From Pseudomonas abietaniphila (GTDB taxonomy: Bacteria; Pseudomonadota; Gammaproteobacteria; Pseudomonadales; Pseudomonadaceae), in contig NZ_CP155619.1 of assembly GCF_039697315.1 (NCBI RefSeq), forward strand, positions 2,356,001 to 2,420,000: a DNA stretch of 64,000 bases, in the 5' to 3' direction. The position numbers and the translations under genes were made by a program. This document shows positions 50,435-60,057 of this stretch, piece after piece; the stretch's first letter is position 1; each line of letters opens with the position of its first letter. The notes under the pieces are model-generated. The model did not search any database. It was given only the letters and a program-made list of their open reading frames with translations, and had not been told where the DNA came from.

Positions 50435-51898
50435 TTAACGGAACGGCGGCTCGTCGAAGCTGCGCAGTTTGCGCGAGTGCAACGAGTTCAGCTGCGTGCG
50501 CATCAGGTCCAGCGCCGCAATGCCGATCTTCAGGTGCTGAGTGACCGCGCGTTCATAGAAGGCGTTGGCCGAACCCGGCAGCTTGATTTCGCTGTGCAGC
50601 GGCTTGTCCGACACGCAAAGCAGCGTCCCGTAAGGCACCCGCAGGCGATAGCCCTGAGCGGCGATGGTGCCGCTTTCCATGTCCACGGCGACCGCCCGGG
50701 ACAGGTTGATCAGCGGTCGCTCCTGCGCCCAGCGCAGTTCCCAGTTGCGGTCGTCGTACGTCAGCACGGTGCCGGTGCGCAGGCGTTTCTTCAGGTCGTC
50801 GCCACGTTCGCCGGTGATCTGTGCCGCAGACTCCTGCAACGCCAACTGCACTTCCGCCAACGCCGGGATCGGGATGTTTGGCGGCAACACACGGTCAAGA
50901 ATGCCGTCGCGGCGCATGTAGGCGTGGGCCAGCACGTAGTCGCCAATGGTCTGCGACTGACGCAGGCCACCGCAGTGACCGATCATCAGCCAGCAGTGTG
51001 GACGCAGGACGGCCAGGTGGTCGGTGATGTTCTTGGCGTTGGACGGGCCGACACCGATGTTGACCAGCGTCACGCCGTGACCGTCTTCGGCAATCAGGTG
51101 GTAGGCCGGCATCTGATAGCGGTGCCAGACCACACTCGAAACGATGGCCTGGGCCTCGCCGTAATCCATGCTCTTGTCGACGACGACGTTGCCCGGCAGC
51201 ACCATTTTCACGAAGCGCGGATCGTCGCGCAGTTTCTCAAGCCCGTGAACGATGAACTGGTCGACGTAGCGGTGATAGTTGGTCAGCAGAATCCACGGCT
51301 GAACATGACGCCAGTCACTGCCGGTGTAATGCACAAGACGACGCAGCGAGAAGTCGACACGGGCGGCGTCGAAGAGCGCCAGCGGCAGTGGATCGGTGTT
51401 GGCCCAATCGTACAAGCCGTCAGCGATGCCGTCGGTGGCGGCGGACAGGTCGGTGCTCGGGAACACCCGCGCCAGCGTCGCGGCGGTCACGCCTGTGCCT
51501 GCGAGCTCGTCGCCCTGCTCGACCACATACGGATAAGGAATGTTCTGCTCGCTGACCCCGACTTCCACCGTCACGGTGAAGTCATTCATCAGCGGCACGA
51601 GCTGTTCGATCAGGTACTTGCGGAAGGCTGCCGGGTGGGTCACGGTGACGCTGTAGGTGCCTGGCAGTTGAACCTTGGCGTACGCGCGCGTGGTGAGCGG
51701 CACTTCGCCCTGACAGTGGTAGGTCAGGCGTAATTCTGGATAGCGGAACAGCTTGCGCTCGGCGGCGTCGGGCTCGACGCGGTCCTTGAGATAACGCTTG
51801 AGCGCCTGGCTCAAGGCCGTGGTTGCACGTCCGTGCAGCTCGGCAAGCCGATCCACAGCTTGCTCGGCGGTTTCTACGACAATAAAAGCTTCAGTCAC
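50435..51898 (-). CDS. amn: AMP nucleosidase
   Basis: A 487-aa enzyme that splits AMP into adenine and ribose-5-phosphate, used in purine salvage and adenylate control. The N-terminal half is the AMP nucleosidase-specific domain (LFRYPELRLTYHCQGEVPLT, IPYPYVVEQGDELAG); the C-terminal half is a purine nucleoside phosphorylase fold (VTLVNIGVGPSNAKNITDHL, CWLMIGHCGGLRQSQTIGDY, VAVDMESGTIAAQGYRLRVP). The GTG at 51898 has AGAAGG 9 nt upstream; the ATG at 51907 directly abuts that site and is less likely. Confidence 0.92.
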   Translation of the reverse strand: MTEAFIVVETAEQAVDRLAELHGRATTALSQALKRYLKDRVEPDAAERKLFRYPELRLTYHCQGEVPLTTRAYAKVQLPGTYSVTVTHPAAFRKYLIEQLVPLMNDFTVTVEVGVSEQNIPYPYVVEQGDELAGTGVTAATLARVFPSTDLSAATDGIADGLYDWANTDPLPLALFDAARVDFSLRRLVHYTGSDWRHVQPWILLTNYHRYVDQFIVHGLEKLRDDPRFVKMVLPGNVVVDKSMDYGEAQAIVSSVVWHRYQMPAYHLIAEDGHGVTLVNIGVGPSNAKNITDHLAVLRPHCWLMIGHCGGLRQSQTIGDYVLAHAYMRRDGILDRVLPPNIPIPALAEVQLALQESAAQITGERGDDLKKRLRTGTVLTYDDRNWELRWAQERPLINLSRAVAVDMESGTIAAQGYRLRVPYGTLLCVSDKPLHSEIKLPGSANAFYERAVTQHLKIGIAALDLMRTQLNSLHSRKLRSFDEPPFR

Positions 51899-51998
51899 GA
51901 TGCGCATCCTTCTGATCTTGCAAGGCTCCATCTTGCCTGCAACGGAAGGGGAAGGCACGAGTTGTGTCAGGAACACTGCTTCGCGACCGTCGTAACCT

Positions 51999-52207
51999 CC
52001 GATGGCTCCTACAGGGACTTACACCCGCCGCACGATCACCGGCCGACCGAAAAAACCTGTGTAGGCGCGTGGCTTGTCCCGCGATCTGGCGGGAACCGCC
52101 AGCAATGGCTGCAAACTCAATAGTCCTGACACCACCATGGCGTAGGTTTACGACCGCTGCGCAGCCGATCGCGGGACAGATTGGAGCGCCACCCCGGCGG
52201 CTCCTAC
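51999..52207. repeat. REP-like sequences (GTAGGAGCGTGGCTTGTC family)
   Basis: A lone GGCTCCTACAGGG near 52001 is followed by a degraded doublet. The left arm is GTGTAGGCGCGTGGCTTGTC (about 52058) and the right arm is GATCGCGGGACA then GGCGGCTCCTAC (ending 52207), with GGCGGGAACCGCC and GCTGCGCAGC dyads between. This fills the 354-nt gap between amn and aidB; nothing else is seen in it. Confidence 0.7.
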
Positions 52208-52252
52208 GCCCTCCGGGCACAAGCAGATTTCCTACATTCTCAGATCAACGTT

Positions 52253-53899
52253 TCAGACTTGCGGCGACGACCTGGCCACCAATGCCTCGACATCCACCCC
52301 TCGCGGCAGCGCGCCGTATACCCGTCCCGGTTGCTCGATACGCCCGGCAATAAAACCGTCGCTGACCACCGAATTTCCCGCTTCCAACAGCAGTTTGGCC
52401 TCCAGCCCGACGGCGATGTCTTCGGTCAACTGTCGCGCGCGGTACTGGATGTCGGAGGTGTCCTTGAACGCCGTTTTCAACTGCTCGATGTGCGTCGCAA
52501 GGCGTCTGTCCCCGTGACCATCGCCCAGTTCGTCGAACAGCGCGTCGAGCACGCCCGGCTCTTTGGACAAGGCCCGCAGCACGTCCAGGCACTGCACGTT
52601 GCCAGAACCTTCCCATGTCGAGTTGACCGGCGCTTCTCTATACAGACGCGGCAAAATGGTGTCTTCGACATACCCCGCCCCGCCCATGCATTCAGCCGCT
52701 TCGTTGATCATCGCGGGCGCGCGTTTGCAGATCCAGTATTTGCCCACCGCCGTCACCAGCCGGGCGAACCGCGCTTCATGCGCATCGTCCAGACGCTCCA
52801 GCGAGCGCCCCATGCGCAAGCTCAGCGCCAACGCCGCTTCGCTTTCCAGCGCCAGGTCGGCCAGGACGTTCTGCATCAACGGCTGCTCGCTGAGCAGACG
52901 ACCGCTGACGCTTCGGTGCGCGCAATGGTGCGCGGCTTGAGTCAGCGCCTGGCGCATCAAGGCGCTGGAGCCGGTCATGCAATCGAAGCGGGTCATGGCG
53001 ACCATCTCGATGATGGTGGGCACGCCGCGCCCTTCCTCACCGACCATCCACGCCAGCGCGCCACGAAACTCGACTTCACTGGAGGCGTTGGACCAGTTGC
53101 CCAGCTTGTTCTTCAAACGCTGAATGTAAAACTCGTTACGGGTGTCGTCCGGGCGATGGCGCGGCAGCAGGAAACAGGTCAGCCCTTTGTCAGTCTGCGC
53201 CAGCGTGAGGAAGGCGTCGCACATCGGCGCCGAGCAGAACCACTTGTGGCCCACCAGCTCATAGGCCTGTCCAGGCCCCGGTTGACCCACCGGATACGCC
53301 CGCGTGGTGTTCGCACGCACGTCGGTGCCGCCTTGTTTCTCGGTCATGGCCATGCCGATGGTGGCGCCCGCCTTGTGGGCGATGCCGACGTTACGCGGGT
53401 CGTACTGGGTCGCGAGAATCTTCGGCAACCAGACGTCTGCCAAATCAGGTTGCAGCTTGAGCGCAGGTACGCTGGCAAATGTCATGGTCAGCGGACAGCC
53501 ACTGCCCGCCTCGGCTTGCGTGTGCAGGTAACTCATGGACGCGCGGGCGACGTGGGCGCCTTTGCGAGGATCGGTCCAGGGCAGCGAGGGGATGCCGTGC
53601 TCGACGGCGGTTTGCATCAGCTGGTGATAGGCGGGATGGAATTCGACCAGATCGATACGATGGCCGTAACGATCATGGCTGGCGAACACCGGTTTATTCT
53701 GGTTGGCGAGGAAGCCGGCTTCCATCAACGGCCCGCCCGCCAAGGCACCGTAAGCATCGATCTTCGACTGCGCCCATCCGGCACCGAAGCGCGTCGACCA
53801 CTCCTGCAACGGCAGGTCGATGCGATACAGGTTGGCACCCTCCAGTGACGGGGGCTGGTTAGTAACCTCGTGGGTCTCGGCGAACTGATGCAGGTTCAT
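52253..53899 (-). CDS. aidB: AidB-type acyl-CoA dehydrogenase
   Basis: A 548-aa FAD protein close in length to E. coli AidB (about 541). HEVTNQPPSLEGANLYRIDL is the characteristic AidB N-terminus; MAMTEKQGGTDVRANTT and GHKWFCSAPMCDAFLTLA form the flavin/substrate region, and AECMGGAGYVEDTILPRLYR with PVNSTWEGSGNVQCLDVLRA is the acyl-CoA dehydrogenase C-terminal signature. AidB binds DNA and is induced during alkylation stress in E. coli; whether that holds here is not shown. It could act in branched-chain acyl-CoA oxidation instead. Confidence 0.87.
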   Translation of the reverse strand: MNLHQFAETHEVTNQPPSLEGANLYRIDLPLQEWSTRFGAGWAQSKIDAYGALAGGPLMEAGFLANQNKPVFASHDRYGHRIDLVEFHPAYHQLMQTAVEHGIPSLPWTDPRKGAHVARASMSYLHTQAEAGSGCPLTMTFASVPALKLQPDLADVWLPKILATQYDPRNVGIAHKAGATIGMAMTEKQGGTDVRANTTRAYPVGQPGPGQAYELVGHKWFCSAPMCDAFLTLAQTDKGLTCFLLPRHRPDDTRNEFYIQRLKNKLGNWSNASSEVEFRGALAWMVGEEGRGVPTIIEMVAMTRFDCMTGSSALMRQALTQAAHHCAHRSVSGRLLSEQPLMQNVLADLALESEAALALSLRMGRSLERLDDAHEARFARLVTAVGKYWICKRAPAMINEAAECMGGAGYVEDTILPRLYREAPVNSTWEGSGNVQCLDVLRALSKEPGVLDALFDELGDGHGDRRLATHIEQLKTAFKDTSDIQYRARQLTEDIAVGLEAKLLLEAGNSVVSDGFIAGRIEQPGRVYGALPRGVDVEALVARSSPQV

Positions 53900-53969
53900 A
53901 AGGCGACTCCGGTCCGGTCATTGCGCAGCGAGCGCAGATGAAAGCCAGTGAATCACGCACCCGATCACG

Positions 53970-54006
53970 AAAAAAGCGCCATAGCCGACTAAATAACGGC
54001 GCTTTT
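53970..54006. terminator. Bidirectional terminator overlapping the histidine kinase stop codon
   Basis: AAAAGCGCC and GGCGCTTTT flank a 17-nt loop. The minus-strand arm includes the last codons (AAA AGC GCC GTT ATT TAG) of the kinase, and TTTTTTC follows. So the gene's end and its terminator share sequence. Confidence 0.72.
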
Positions 54007-55956
54007 GCCCTCTTTTGCCCGCACCACATCCAGGCTCAACCGGAACTGGCTGCCAGTGCCCGGCTCGGACTGATGACTCAGGCGACCGCCCTGCAACTCG
54101 ATCAACTGCCGACAGATCGCCAGCCCGATGCCCAGACCGCCATACTCGCGCGTCATCGAACCGTCCACCTGATAGAAGTTGGCGTAGAGCGTCTCTTCGT
54201 CCAGGCGACTGAAGCCGATACCCGTGTCGATCACATCGACCAGCAGGCGCACGTGTTGCGAATCAGTGCACTGACCGTTGACGCGAATCCTGATTGAACC
54301 GGCCTTGGTGAACTTGACGGCGTTGTCCATCAGGCAGTCCAGACACTGGCGCAGCTTCAGCGCATCGCCTTGCAGGCTGTCCGGCAGGTTTTCGTCCAGC
54401 TCGATGCTCAACGTCAATGCCTTGCTGCGGGCAAGGGGTTCGAATGCGCTGCGCACCTGAAACAACAGATGGCGCAGGCTGAAGGCTTCGTGCTGCACAC
54501 TGATCCGTCCGGCCTGAAGCTCGGTCAGGGTCAGGATGCCGTTAACGATGCCCATCATGTTCTGCGCAGAATCAGCAGCCGTCTGACGATACAGCTCGAT
54601 GTCGTCTTCGGCGCCATCCATTTGCATCAGTTCCAGCGACCCGATAACGCCGTTCATCGGTGTGCGGAGCTCGTGGGTGAGCGTGGCCAGAAACTCATCC
54701 TTCAACCGGTTACTCACGGCCAGCTGCTGGTTGAGCTTTTCAAGGTCTTTGCTCGATTGCGCCATGATTTGCGCCTGACGCTCGCGCATGGTGTTGATGC
54801 GATCGGCCAACGCCAGCGACAGCAGCGCAACCTCCACCACGGAGCCGATCTGGCTGGCGTACATCGTCCAGAAATTGTTCGGCAAATGCCCCAGCAGCAT
54901 GGTGGCGTTAATCACGCCACCGATCAGGAACGCCGACCAGGCAAAGATGAAATACCGTGCAACCCGCCGCCCTTTCAGCCAGGCAGCGATGCCGATCAAG
55001 AGAATGATCGGCGTAAAGATCAGCACCAATGCCGTGACCAGGCGCAGCGCAATTCCGTAATCGGTGGTGAGCGACAGAACCATGATCCCCGCCGAGCACG
55101 CCATCATCAGCCACAGTGGGCCGTCCATCCAGAAACCCAGCCGGGGCGTCTGCAGGAATTTGCGGGCGAACTGACTGGCGAACAGGATCGCGGCGGCAAT
55201 CAGAAACGTCGTGGACGTGTTGGCCCACCATGGATCATCCGGCCACAGAAATTCGATCCCCGCGCCATTGACCGATACCTGATACAGACCGAAGCAGGTG
55301 ATATAGAGGATGTAATAAAGGTAGCTGGTGTCCCGCACGCTCAGGTAGATGAACAGGTTGTAGACCAGCATCACCGCCAGGACGCCGTAAATCATCCCGA
55401 GGATGTACAACCGCGACGGCTGCTCCTCGATGTACGCGTGGCTGGCCCACAGATTGAGCGGTGCCTGAACGGAGCCATGACTCTCGACGCGCACGTACGC
55501 GGTCTTGCTCTCATTGGCTTTCAGGTTCAGGTCGAACAGGTAGTTGTTCTGTTTTATCTGGCGACTCTGGAAAGGCAGCATGTCGCCGGTTTTCCAGGTC
55601 AGGCTCGGCTGCGCGGTATCGCTGGCCAGATAAAGGTCCACGTGATCCATCGGCGGGTAGGCCAGCTCAAGGAGCCAGTCAGCCGATGCCACGGGATTGG
55701 TCGGGCGATAGGTCAATTGCACCTTCAGCCAGAACGCTGAACGTGAATAACCGGCGTTGAGCGACCCGGTGTCCAATGCACGAAACTTAGCGGCGCCTTC
55801 AGGCGAAGACACGTCCTCAATCGTGGCGGTACCGCTCGGGTCTTCAAACACCAGAGTCGCACGGCCCAACGGCAACGACCGGGTGTTTTCGTCGAACTCG
55901 ACTGCGCTGGCCAGCATCGGCAGCAGCATGAAAATCAGCGTCAGTAAAAAGCGCAT
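53989..55956 (-). CDS. 7TMR-DISM sensor histidine kinase
   Basis: A 655-aa membrane sensor. The signal peptide MRFLLTLIFMLLPMLASA is followed by a periplasmic 7TMR-DISMED2 domain (about 22-180; YSRSAFWLKVQLTYR, LAYPPMDHVDLYL). Next come seven membrane segments (about 183-385; LYILGMIYGVLAVMLVYNLF onward), a short coiled coil (388-418), the phosphoacceptor domain with His428 in LATLTHELRTPMNGVIG, and the ATPase domain (LMDNAVKFTK, DTGIGFSRLDEE, GGLGIGLAICRQL). The sensor half resembles RetS and LadS. No receiver domain and no response regulator gene are adjacent, so its partner is elsewhere. Confidence 0.92.
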   Translation of the reverse strand: MRFLLTLIFMLLPMLASAVEFDENTRSLPLGRATLVFEDPSGTATIEDVSSPEGAAKFRALDTGSLNAGYSRSAFWLKVQLTYRPTNPVASADWLLELAYPPMDHVDLYLASDTAQPSLTWKTGDMLPFQSRQIKQNNYLFDLNLKANESKTAYVRVESHGSVQAPLNLWASHAYIEEQPSRLYILGMIYGVLAVMLVYNLFIYLSVRDTSYLYYILYITCFGLYQVSVNGAGIEFLWPDDPWWANTSTTFLIAAAILFASQFARKFLQTPRLGFWMDGPLWLMMACSAGIMVLSLTTDYGIALRLVTALVLIFTPIILLIGIAAWLKGRRVARYFIFAWSAFLIGGVINATMLLGHLPNNFWTMYASQIGSVVEVALLSLALADRINTMRERQAQIMAQSSKDLEKLNQQLAVSNRLKDEFLATLTHELRTPMNGVIGSLELMQMDGAEDDIELYRQTAADSAQNMMGIVNGILTLTELQAGRISVQHEAFSLRHLLFQVRSAFEPLARSKALTLSIELDENLPDSLQGDALKLRQCLDCLMDNAVKFTKAGSIRIRVNGQCTDSQHVRLLVDVIDTGIGFSRLDEETLYANFYQVDGSMTREYGGLGIGLAICRQLIELQGGRLSHQSEPGTGSQFRLSLDVVRAKEGKSAVI

Positions 55957-56284
55957 GCAACACCACCCGCTTCATTCTGGGCGGCGTGGTGAATGCCCCG
56001 TTCCATTGGAGACAGCATGATCCTGAGAGGGGCCAACAGGCTTAACGGGCAACGCACTTGCATTCACTCTTATGGCAGGGACGACGAACTAGGCCAACAG
56101 CATAGCGATTGATAGCTAGATGACACCATCTTAATCGTCGCACGCCAAGCTTTCCTTTTCCTTTCAAGACGATCGGCACACGCATCCCCGAAAATACCGG
56201 TCTAGAGCCTTACAGCACCTGACGGCGAAAAATCTCCGGTCGACCAGCGGCCCGGCAAAAGCTTTAGTGGTAAGCTCGCGCACC
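55957..56284. other. Divergent intergenic region between histidine kinase and thiD
   Basis: A 328-nt gap with no convincing gene and no clear promoter match. No TPP riboswitch core (CTGAGA ... ACCTGATCTGG) was found ahead of thiD; CCTGAGAGG at 56031 is isolated and lacks its partner. Confidence 0.5.
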
Positions 56285-57082
56285 ATGAATATCTATAGCT
56301 CCCGCCCCGTTGTCCTCTGTCTCTCCGGCCACGACCCCAGTGGCGGCGCCGGCTTGCAGGCAGATATCGAAGCCCTGCTCGCGCAGGGTTGCCACGCCGC
56401 TCCTGCGGTCACTGCACTGACCGTGCAAGACACCGTGAATGTCACTGACTTCCGGGTCCTCGACCGCGAATGGGTGATGGCTCAAGCCAATGCCGTGCTC
56501 AACGATTCGACGGTCGCAGCCGTGAAGCTGGGGATGCTCGGCTCACTGGAGATGGTGGACACCGTGGTCGAGCTGCTTGAGGCCCACCCGCATCTTCCGC
56601 TGGTGTGCGATCCGGTGTTGCGCGCTGGTGGTGGCGGACGACTGGGCAAGGATGAGGTCGGCTATGCGATGCGCGAGCGCTTGCTGCCGCTGGCCACCAT
56701 TGCCACGCCGAATCTCCCTGAATCGCGCATCCTCGCCGAGCTGCCCAATGGCACGGCCGACGAATGCGCAGAAAAGCTGCTGCCCTTCTGTGAGCATTTG
56801 CTGATCACGGGCGGCCATGGCGACGAGCACGAGGTGCATAACCGTCTTTACCTGCGCAATGGCCAGTCGCGGACATTTACCTGTCAGCGCCTGCCAGGCA
56901 GCTATCACGGTTCAGGTTGCACACTGGCCAGCGCCCTGGCCGGACGTCTGGCGCTGGGTCAGGACGTGATCAGCGCCGTGCAAACCGCGCTGGACTACAC
57001 TTGGCGCACGTTGCGCGACGCGGAACAACTGGGCAAAGGCCAGTTCGTCCCTCGCCGTCTGCCGCTGGATTTTTGCTCGTAA
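56285..57082 (+). CDS. thiD: Hydroxymethylpyrimidine/phosphomethylpyrimidine kinase
   Basis: A 265-aa ribokinase-fold enzyme that phosphorylates HMP and HMP-phosphate for thiamine synthesis. VVLCLSGHDPSGGAGLQADI is the N-terminal substrate loop, CDPVLRAGGGGRLG a central motif, TPNLPESRIL the ThiD signature, and LPGSYHGSGCTLASALAGRL the anion hole and catalytic base region. The start at 56285 (MNIYSSRPVVL) is preferred over ATG 56267. thiE follows at 23 nt and hemL at 57 nt, the usual Pseudomonas order. Confidence 0.93.
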   Translation: MNIYSSRPVVLCLSGHDPSGGAGLQADIEALLAQGCHAAPAVTALTVQDTVNVTDFRVLDREWVMAQANAVLNDSTVAAVKLGMLGSLEMVDTVVELLEAHPHLPLVCDPVLRAGGGGRLGKDEVGYAMRERLLPLATIATPNLPESRILAELPNGTADECAEKLLPFCEHLLITGGHGDEHEVHNRLYLRNGQSRTFTCQRLPGSYHGSGCTLASALAGRLALGQDVISAVQTALDYTWRTLRDAEQLGKGQFVPRRLPLDFCS

Positions 57083-57105
57083 CGCCACGATAAAGAGGCA
57101 CCTTC

Positions 57106-57732
57106 ATGAAACTACGTGGCTTGTATGCCGTGACCGACAGTCAGCTGTTGGCCGGCAAATTCCTGTCTTATGTCGAAGCCGCCCTCGAGGGCGGTGTGAC
57201 CCTGCTGCAATACCGCGACAAATCCGGCGACGAAACCAAACGCCTGCGCGAAGCCTCGGCGCTGCTCAAACTGTGCGAACGCTACAAGACCCGCCTGATC
57301 ATCAACGATGACGCCGAAGTCGCCGCGCGCCTCGGCGTGGGCGTGCACCTGGGCCAGACCGATGGCTCGTTGCCGGACGCCCGGGCGTTGCTCGGCCACA
57401 AGGCCATCGTCGGCGCCACCTGCCATGCGCAACTGGAGCTCGCCGACAAAGCCAAAGCCGATGGCGCGACCTATGTCGCGTTCGGTCGCTTTTTCAACTC
57501 CACTACCAAGCCTGGCGCGCCGGCCTGCAGCCTCGACATGCTTGACCAGGCGCGCAAACGCATCCATCTGCCGATTGCCGTCATCGGCGGCATCACCCTG
57601 GAAAACGCCGCGCCGCTGGTGGCCCACGGTGCCGACCTGTTGGCCGTGGTGCATGGCCTGTTCGGCGCTGACAGCACCCAGGAAGTGACACGCCGCGCGC
57701 GCGCTTTCAACGATTTGTTCAAGTCGGCCTGA
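57106..57732 (+). CDS. thiE: Thiamine phosphate synthase
   Basis: A 208-aa TIM barrel enzyme joining HMP-PP and thiazole phosphate. [18 protein letters not shown] (pyrophosphate-binding QYRDK), [20 protein letters not shown] (Asp-rich metal site), [16 protein letters not shown] and [20 protein letters not shown] are the family motifs. AAAGAGG lies upstream of the ATG. Confidence 0.94.
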   Translation: MKLRGLYAVTDSQLLAGKFLSYVEAALEGGVTLLQYRDKSGDETKRLREASALLKLCERYKTRLIINDDAEVAARLGVGVHLGQTDGSLPDARALLGHKAIVGATCHAQLELADKAKADGATYVAFGRFFNSTTKPGAPACSLDMLDQARKRIHLPIAVIGGITLENAAPLVAHGADLLAVVHGLFGADSTQEVTRRARAFNDLFKSA

Positions 57733-57789
57733 TCCCGAATCTGGCCGGCCGCACGCCCTCTTACGACCGATTCAAACAGAGACCTCATC

Positions 57790-59073
57790 ATGTCCCGTTC
57801 TGAAACCTTGTTTGCCAACGCCCAGAAACACATCCCCGGTGGCGTCAACTCGCCGGTTCGCGCCTTCAAAAGCGTCGGTGGCACCCCGCTGTTTTTCAAA
57901 CATGCCGCTGGCGCCTACGTCACCGACGAAGACGACAAGCGTTATGTGGATTACGTCGGCTCGTGGGGCCCGATGATCCTGGGTCACAGCCACCCGGATG
58001 TGCTGGACGCCGTGCGCAAGCAACTGGAGCACGGCCTCTCCTATGGCGCGCCAACCGCGATGGAAACCGAAATGGCCGATCTGGTCTGCTCGATCGTGCC
58101 GTCGATGGAAATGGTGCGCATGGTCAGCTCCGGCACCGAAGCGACCATGAGCGCGATTCGACTGGCGCGCGGCTACACCGGCCGTGACAGCATCATCAAA
58201 TTCGAAGGCTGCTACCACGGCCACTCCGACAGCCTGCTGGTCAAAGCCGGCTCCGGCGCCCTGACTCAGGGCGTGCCGAGCTCTGCTGGCGTGCCAGCGG
58301 CGTTCGCCAAACACACGCTGACCCTGCCGTTCAACGACATCGACGCGGTCAAGGCGATGCTCGCGGAAGTCGGCCAGGAAGTGGCGTGCATCATCGTCGA
58401 GCCTGTCGCGGGCAACATGAACTGCGTGCCGCCTGCGCCCGGCTTCCTGCAAGGCCTGCGTGAAGAATGCGACAAGTACGGCGTGGTGCTGATTTTCGAC
58501 GAAGTGATGACCGGCTTCCGCGTTGCCCTCGGTGGCGCTCAGGCGTACTACGGCGTCACCCCTGACCTGAGCACCTTCGGCAAGATCATCGGTGGCGGCA
58601 TGCCGGTCGGTTGCTTTGGCGGCAAACGCGAAATCATGTCGCACATCGCGCCGCTCGGCCCGGTCTATCAGGCCGGCACGCTGTCGGGTAACCCGTTGGC
58701 GATGGCGGCCGGTCTGACCACCCTGCGCCTGATCAGCCGTCCTGGTTTCCATGACGAGTTAAGCGCCTACACCACGCGCATGCTCGAAGGCTTGCAGCAG
58801 CGTGCGGACGCGGCGGGGATCCCGTTCGTAACCACGCAGGCTGGCGGTATGTTCGGCCTGTATTTCACCGACGCCAAGGCAATCGTCACCTTCCAGGACG
58901 TGATGAGCAGCGACGCCGACCGCTTCAAGCGCTTCTTCCACGCGATGCTCGAAGGCGGCGTGTACCTGGCGCCGAGTGCGTTCGAAGCTGGCTTCACCTC
59001 GATCGCCCATGGCGAAGCAGAGTTGCAGTTGACGCTGGATGCCGCCGAGAAGGCGTTTGCGAAGCTGAAGTAA
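57790..59073 (+). CDS. hemL: Glutamate-1-semialdehyde 2,1-aminomutase
   Basis: A 427-aa PLP enzyme that makes 5-aminolevulinate from glutamate-1-semialdehyde in the C5 heme pathway. [12 protein letters not shown] is the N-terminal signature, [19 protein letters not shown] binds PLP, and Lys265 in [18 protein letters not shown] forms the Schiff base; [16 protein letters not shown] follows. Length is standard. Confidence 0.96.
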   Translation: MSRSETLFANAQKHIPGGVNSPVRAFKSVGGTPLFFKHAAGAYVTDEDDKRYVDYVGSWGPMILGHSHPDVLDAVRKQLEHGLSYGAPTAMETEMADLVCSIVPSMEMVRMVSSGTEATMSAIRLARGYTGRDSIIKFEGCYHGHSDSLLVKAGSGALTQGVPSSAGVPAAFAKHTLTLPFNDIDAVKAMLAEVGQEVACIIVEPVAGNMNCVPPAPGFLQGLREECDKYGVVLIFDEVMTGFRVALGGAQAYYGVTPDLSTFGKIIGGGMPVGCFGGKREIMSHIAPLGPVYQAGTLSGNPLAMAAGLTTLRLISRPGFHDELSAYTTRMLEGLQQRADAAGIPFVTTQAGGMFGLYFTDAKAIVTFQDVMSSDADRFKRFFHAMLEGGVYLAPSAFEAGFTSIAHGEAELQLTLDAAEKAFAKLK

Positions 59074-59107
59074 TGAGCCACCGGTGAAACGACGGCTGCT
59101 CAAAACT

Positions 59108-59244
59108 CGTAGGAGCGTGGCTTGTCCCGCGATCTGTCGCGCAGCGACAGCAGAATCGGTGAACGCGGAGTGTCAGAGATAATCGCGTCAGTAGGGGTTA
59201 CTGCCGGTACCCGGCAGATCGCGGGACAAGCCACGCTCCTACAG
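59108..59244. repeat. REP doublet (GTAGGAGCGTGGCTTGTC family)
   Basis: CGTAGGAGCGTGGCTTGTCC (left) is mirrored by GGACAAGCCACGCTCCTACA (right); CCGCGATCTGTCGC and GGCAGATCGCGG extend the arms. It lies in the 376-nt gap after hemL; the rest of that gap (59245-59449) shows no gene. Confidence 0.87.
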
Positions 59245-59449
59245 TTGAACTGCGTTGTTCTCGGGTTATTTTGTTAGATATTTACTTTCGCAGATCGGCC
59301 AGACCGCCTGAATACAGGCGAATCAAGCCCGCGCAGCAGAAATTCTGCAAAGACTTTGTAAGGTTGGCCCTGCTTATTTCATAATGCGCAGCCAGCACGT
59401 TTAGCTGGACGGGCATGCCCGCACCTTTTTCAGAGGTAAGTCGACTTCC

Positions 59450-60013
59450 ATGAACCGCACCGGCCGCACCCTTGCATTGGGCTGCCTGTTGCTTCTTCAT
59501 CCCCTGCTGGCGAACGCAGGTGGCAACTCGTTGTTAATCCCAGCGGTGGGTCGTTGCACCCTCAATACCCAGCCAGACAACCTGCCCGCAGCGTTGTCGG
59601 CCTGCCAGCAGGCGGCACAAGGCGGGGATGCGCAGGCGCAATACGAGTTGGGACAGTTCTATTACGACGGCAAAAGTACGCCGCGTGATCTCACTCAAGC
59701 GCTCAACTATTTCGAACAGGCTTCGTTACAGGGTCATGCACAGGCGCAGTATCAACTGGGTCTGATGTTTTTCCGTGGCGAGGGCGTCCAGGCCAATAAT
59801 ATTCAGGCTTACATCGTGCTGAAGATGGCGGCGGTCAACGGTTCGGAAGATGCGCTGGATCAGGCCGACGAAGTGTCGGAGCAGATGAAGAAGGAAGATC
59901 TGGAAGTGGCGACCCAAGTATTGGGACAGATCTTCCGCAAGTATCTGCTCGAACTGCAAACGGCTGAAGGGCGTACGCCGTTTGCGCCTTTTCCTGATAG
60001 CAACAAGCCCTGA
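59450..60013 (+). CDS. Exported Sel1-like repeat protein
   Basis: A 187-aa protein with signal peptide (LALGCLLLLHPLLANAG). Residues about 50-135 hold two to three Sel1-type repeats: ACQQAAQGGDAQAQYELGQF, YDGKSTPRDLTQALNYFEQA and GHAQAQYQLGLMFFRGEGVQ. The rest is acidic and helical. Such repeats mediate protein contacts, so a periplasmic scaffold role is possible; partners are unknown. It stands alone, with a REP doublet before and an inverted-end element after. Confidence 0.83.
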   Translation: MNRTGRTLALGCLLLLHPLLANAGGNSLLIPAVGRCTLNTQPDNLPAALSACQQAAQGGDAQAQYELGQFYYDGKSTPRDLTQALNYFEQASLQGHAQAQYQLGLMFFRGEGVQANNIQAYIVLKMAAVNGSEDALDQADEVSEQMKKEDLEVATQVLGQIFRKYLLELQTAEGRTPFAPFPDSNKP

Positions 60014-60057
60014 ATCTATTTCTTCTGAGAGTGCGGCTGAGCAGAACGGGTGAATTG

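Noticed and set aside
50477..51733. 418-codon plus-strand frame opposite amn
   Set aside because: Shadow of a strongly supported gene; the translation lacks any recognisable domain.
52181..53848. 555-codon plus-strand frame opposite aidB
   Set aside because: Shadow frame in high-GC DNA; the minus strand encodes an intact acyl-CoA dehydrogenase.
54370..55740. 456-codon plus-strand frame opposite the histidine kinase
   Set aside because: No domain, no ribosome binding site, and the kinase on the other strand is intact.
56000..56284. Thiamine pyrophosphate riboswitch before thiD
   Set aside because: Only an isolated CTGAGAGG is present; the second conserved half and the stems are missing.
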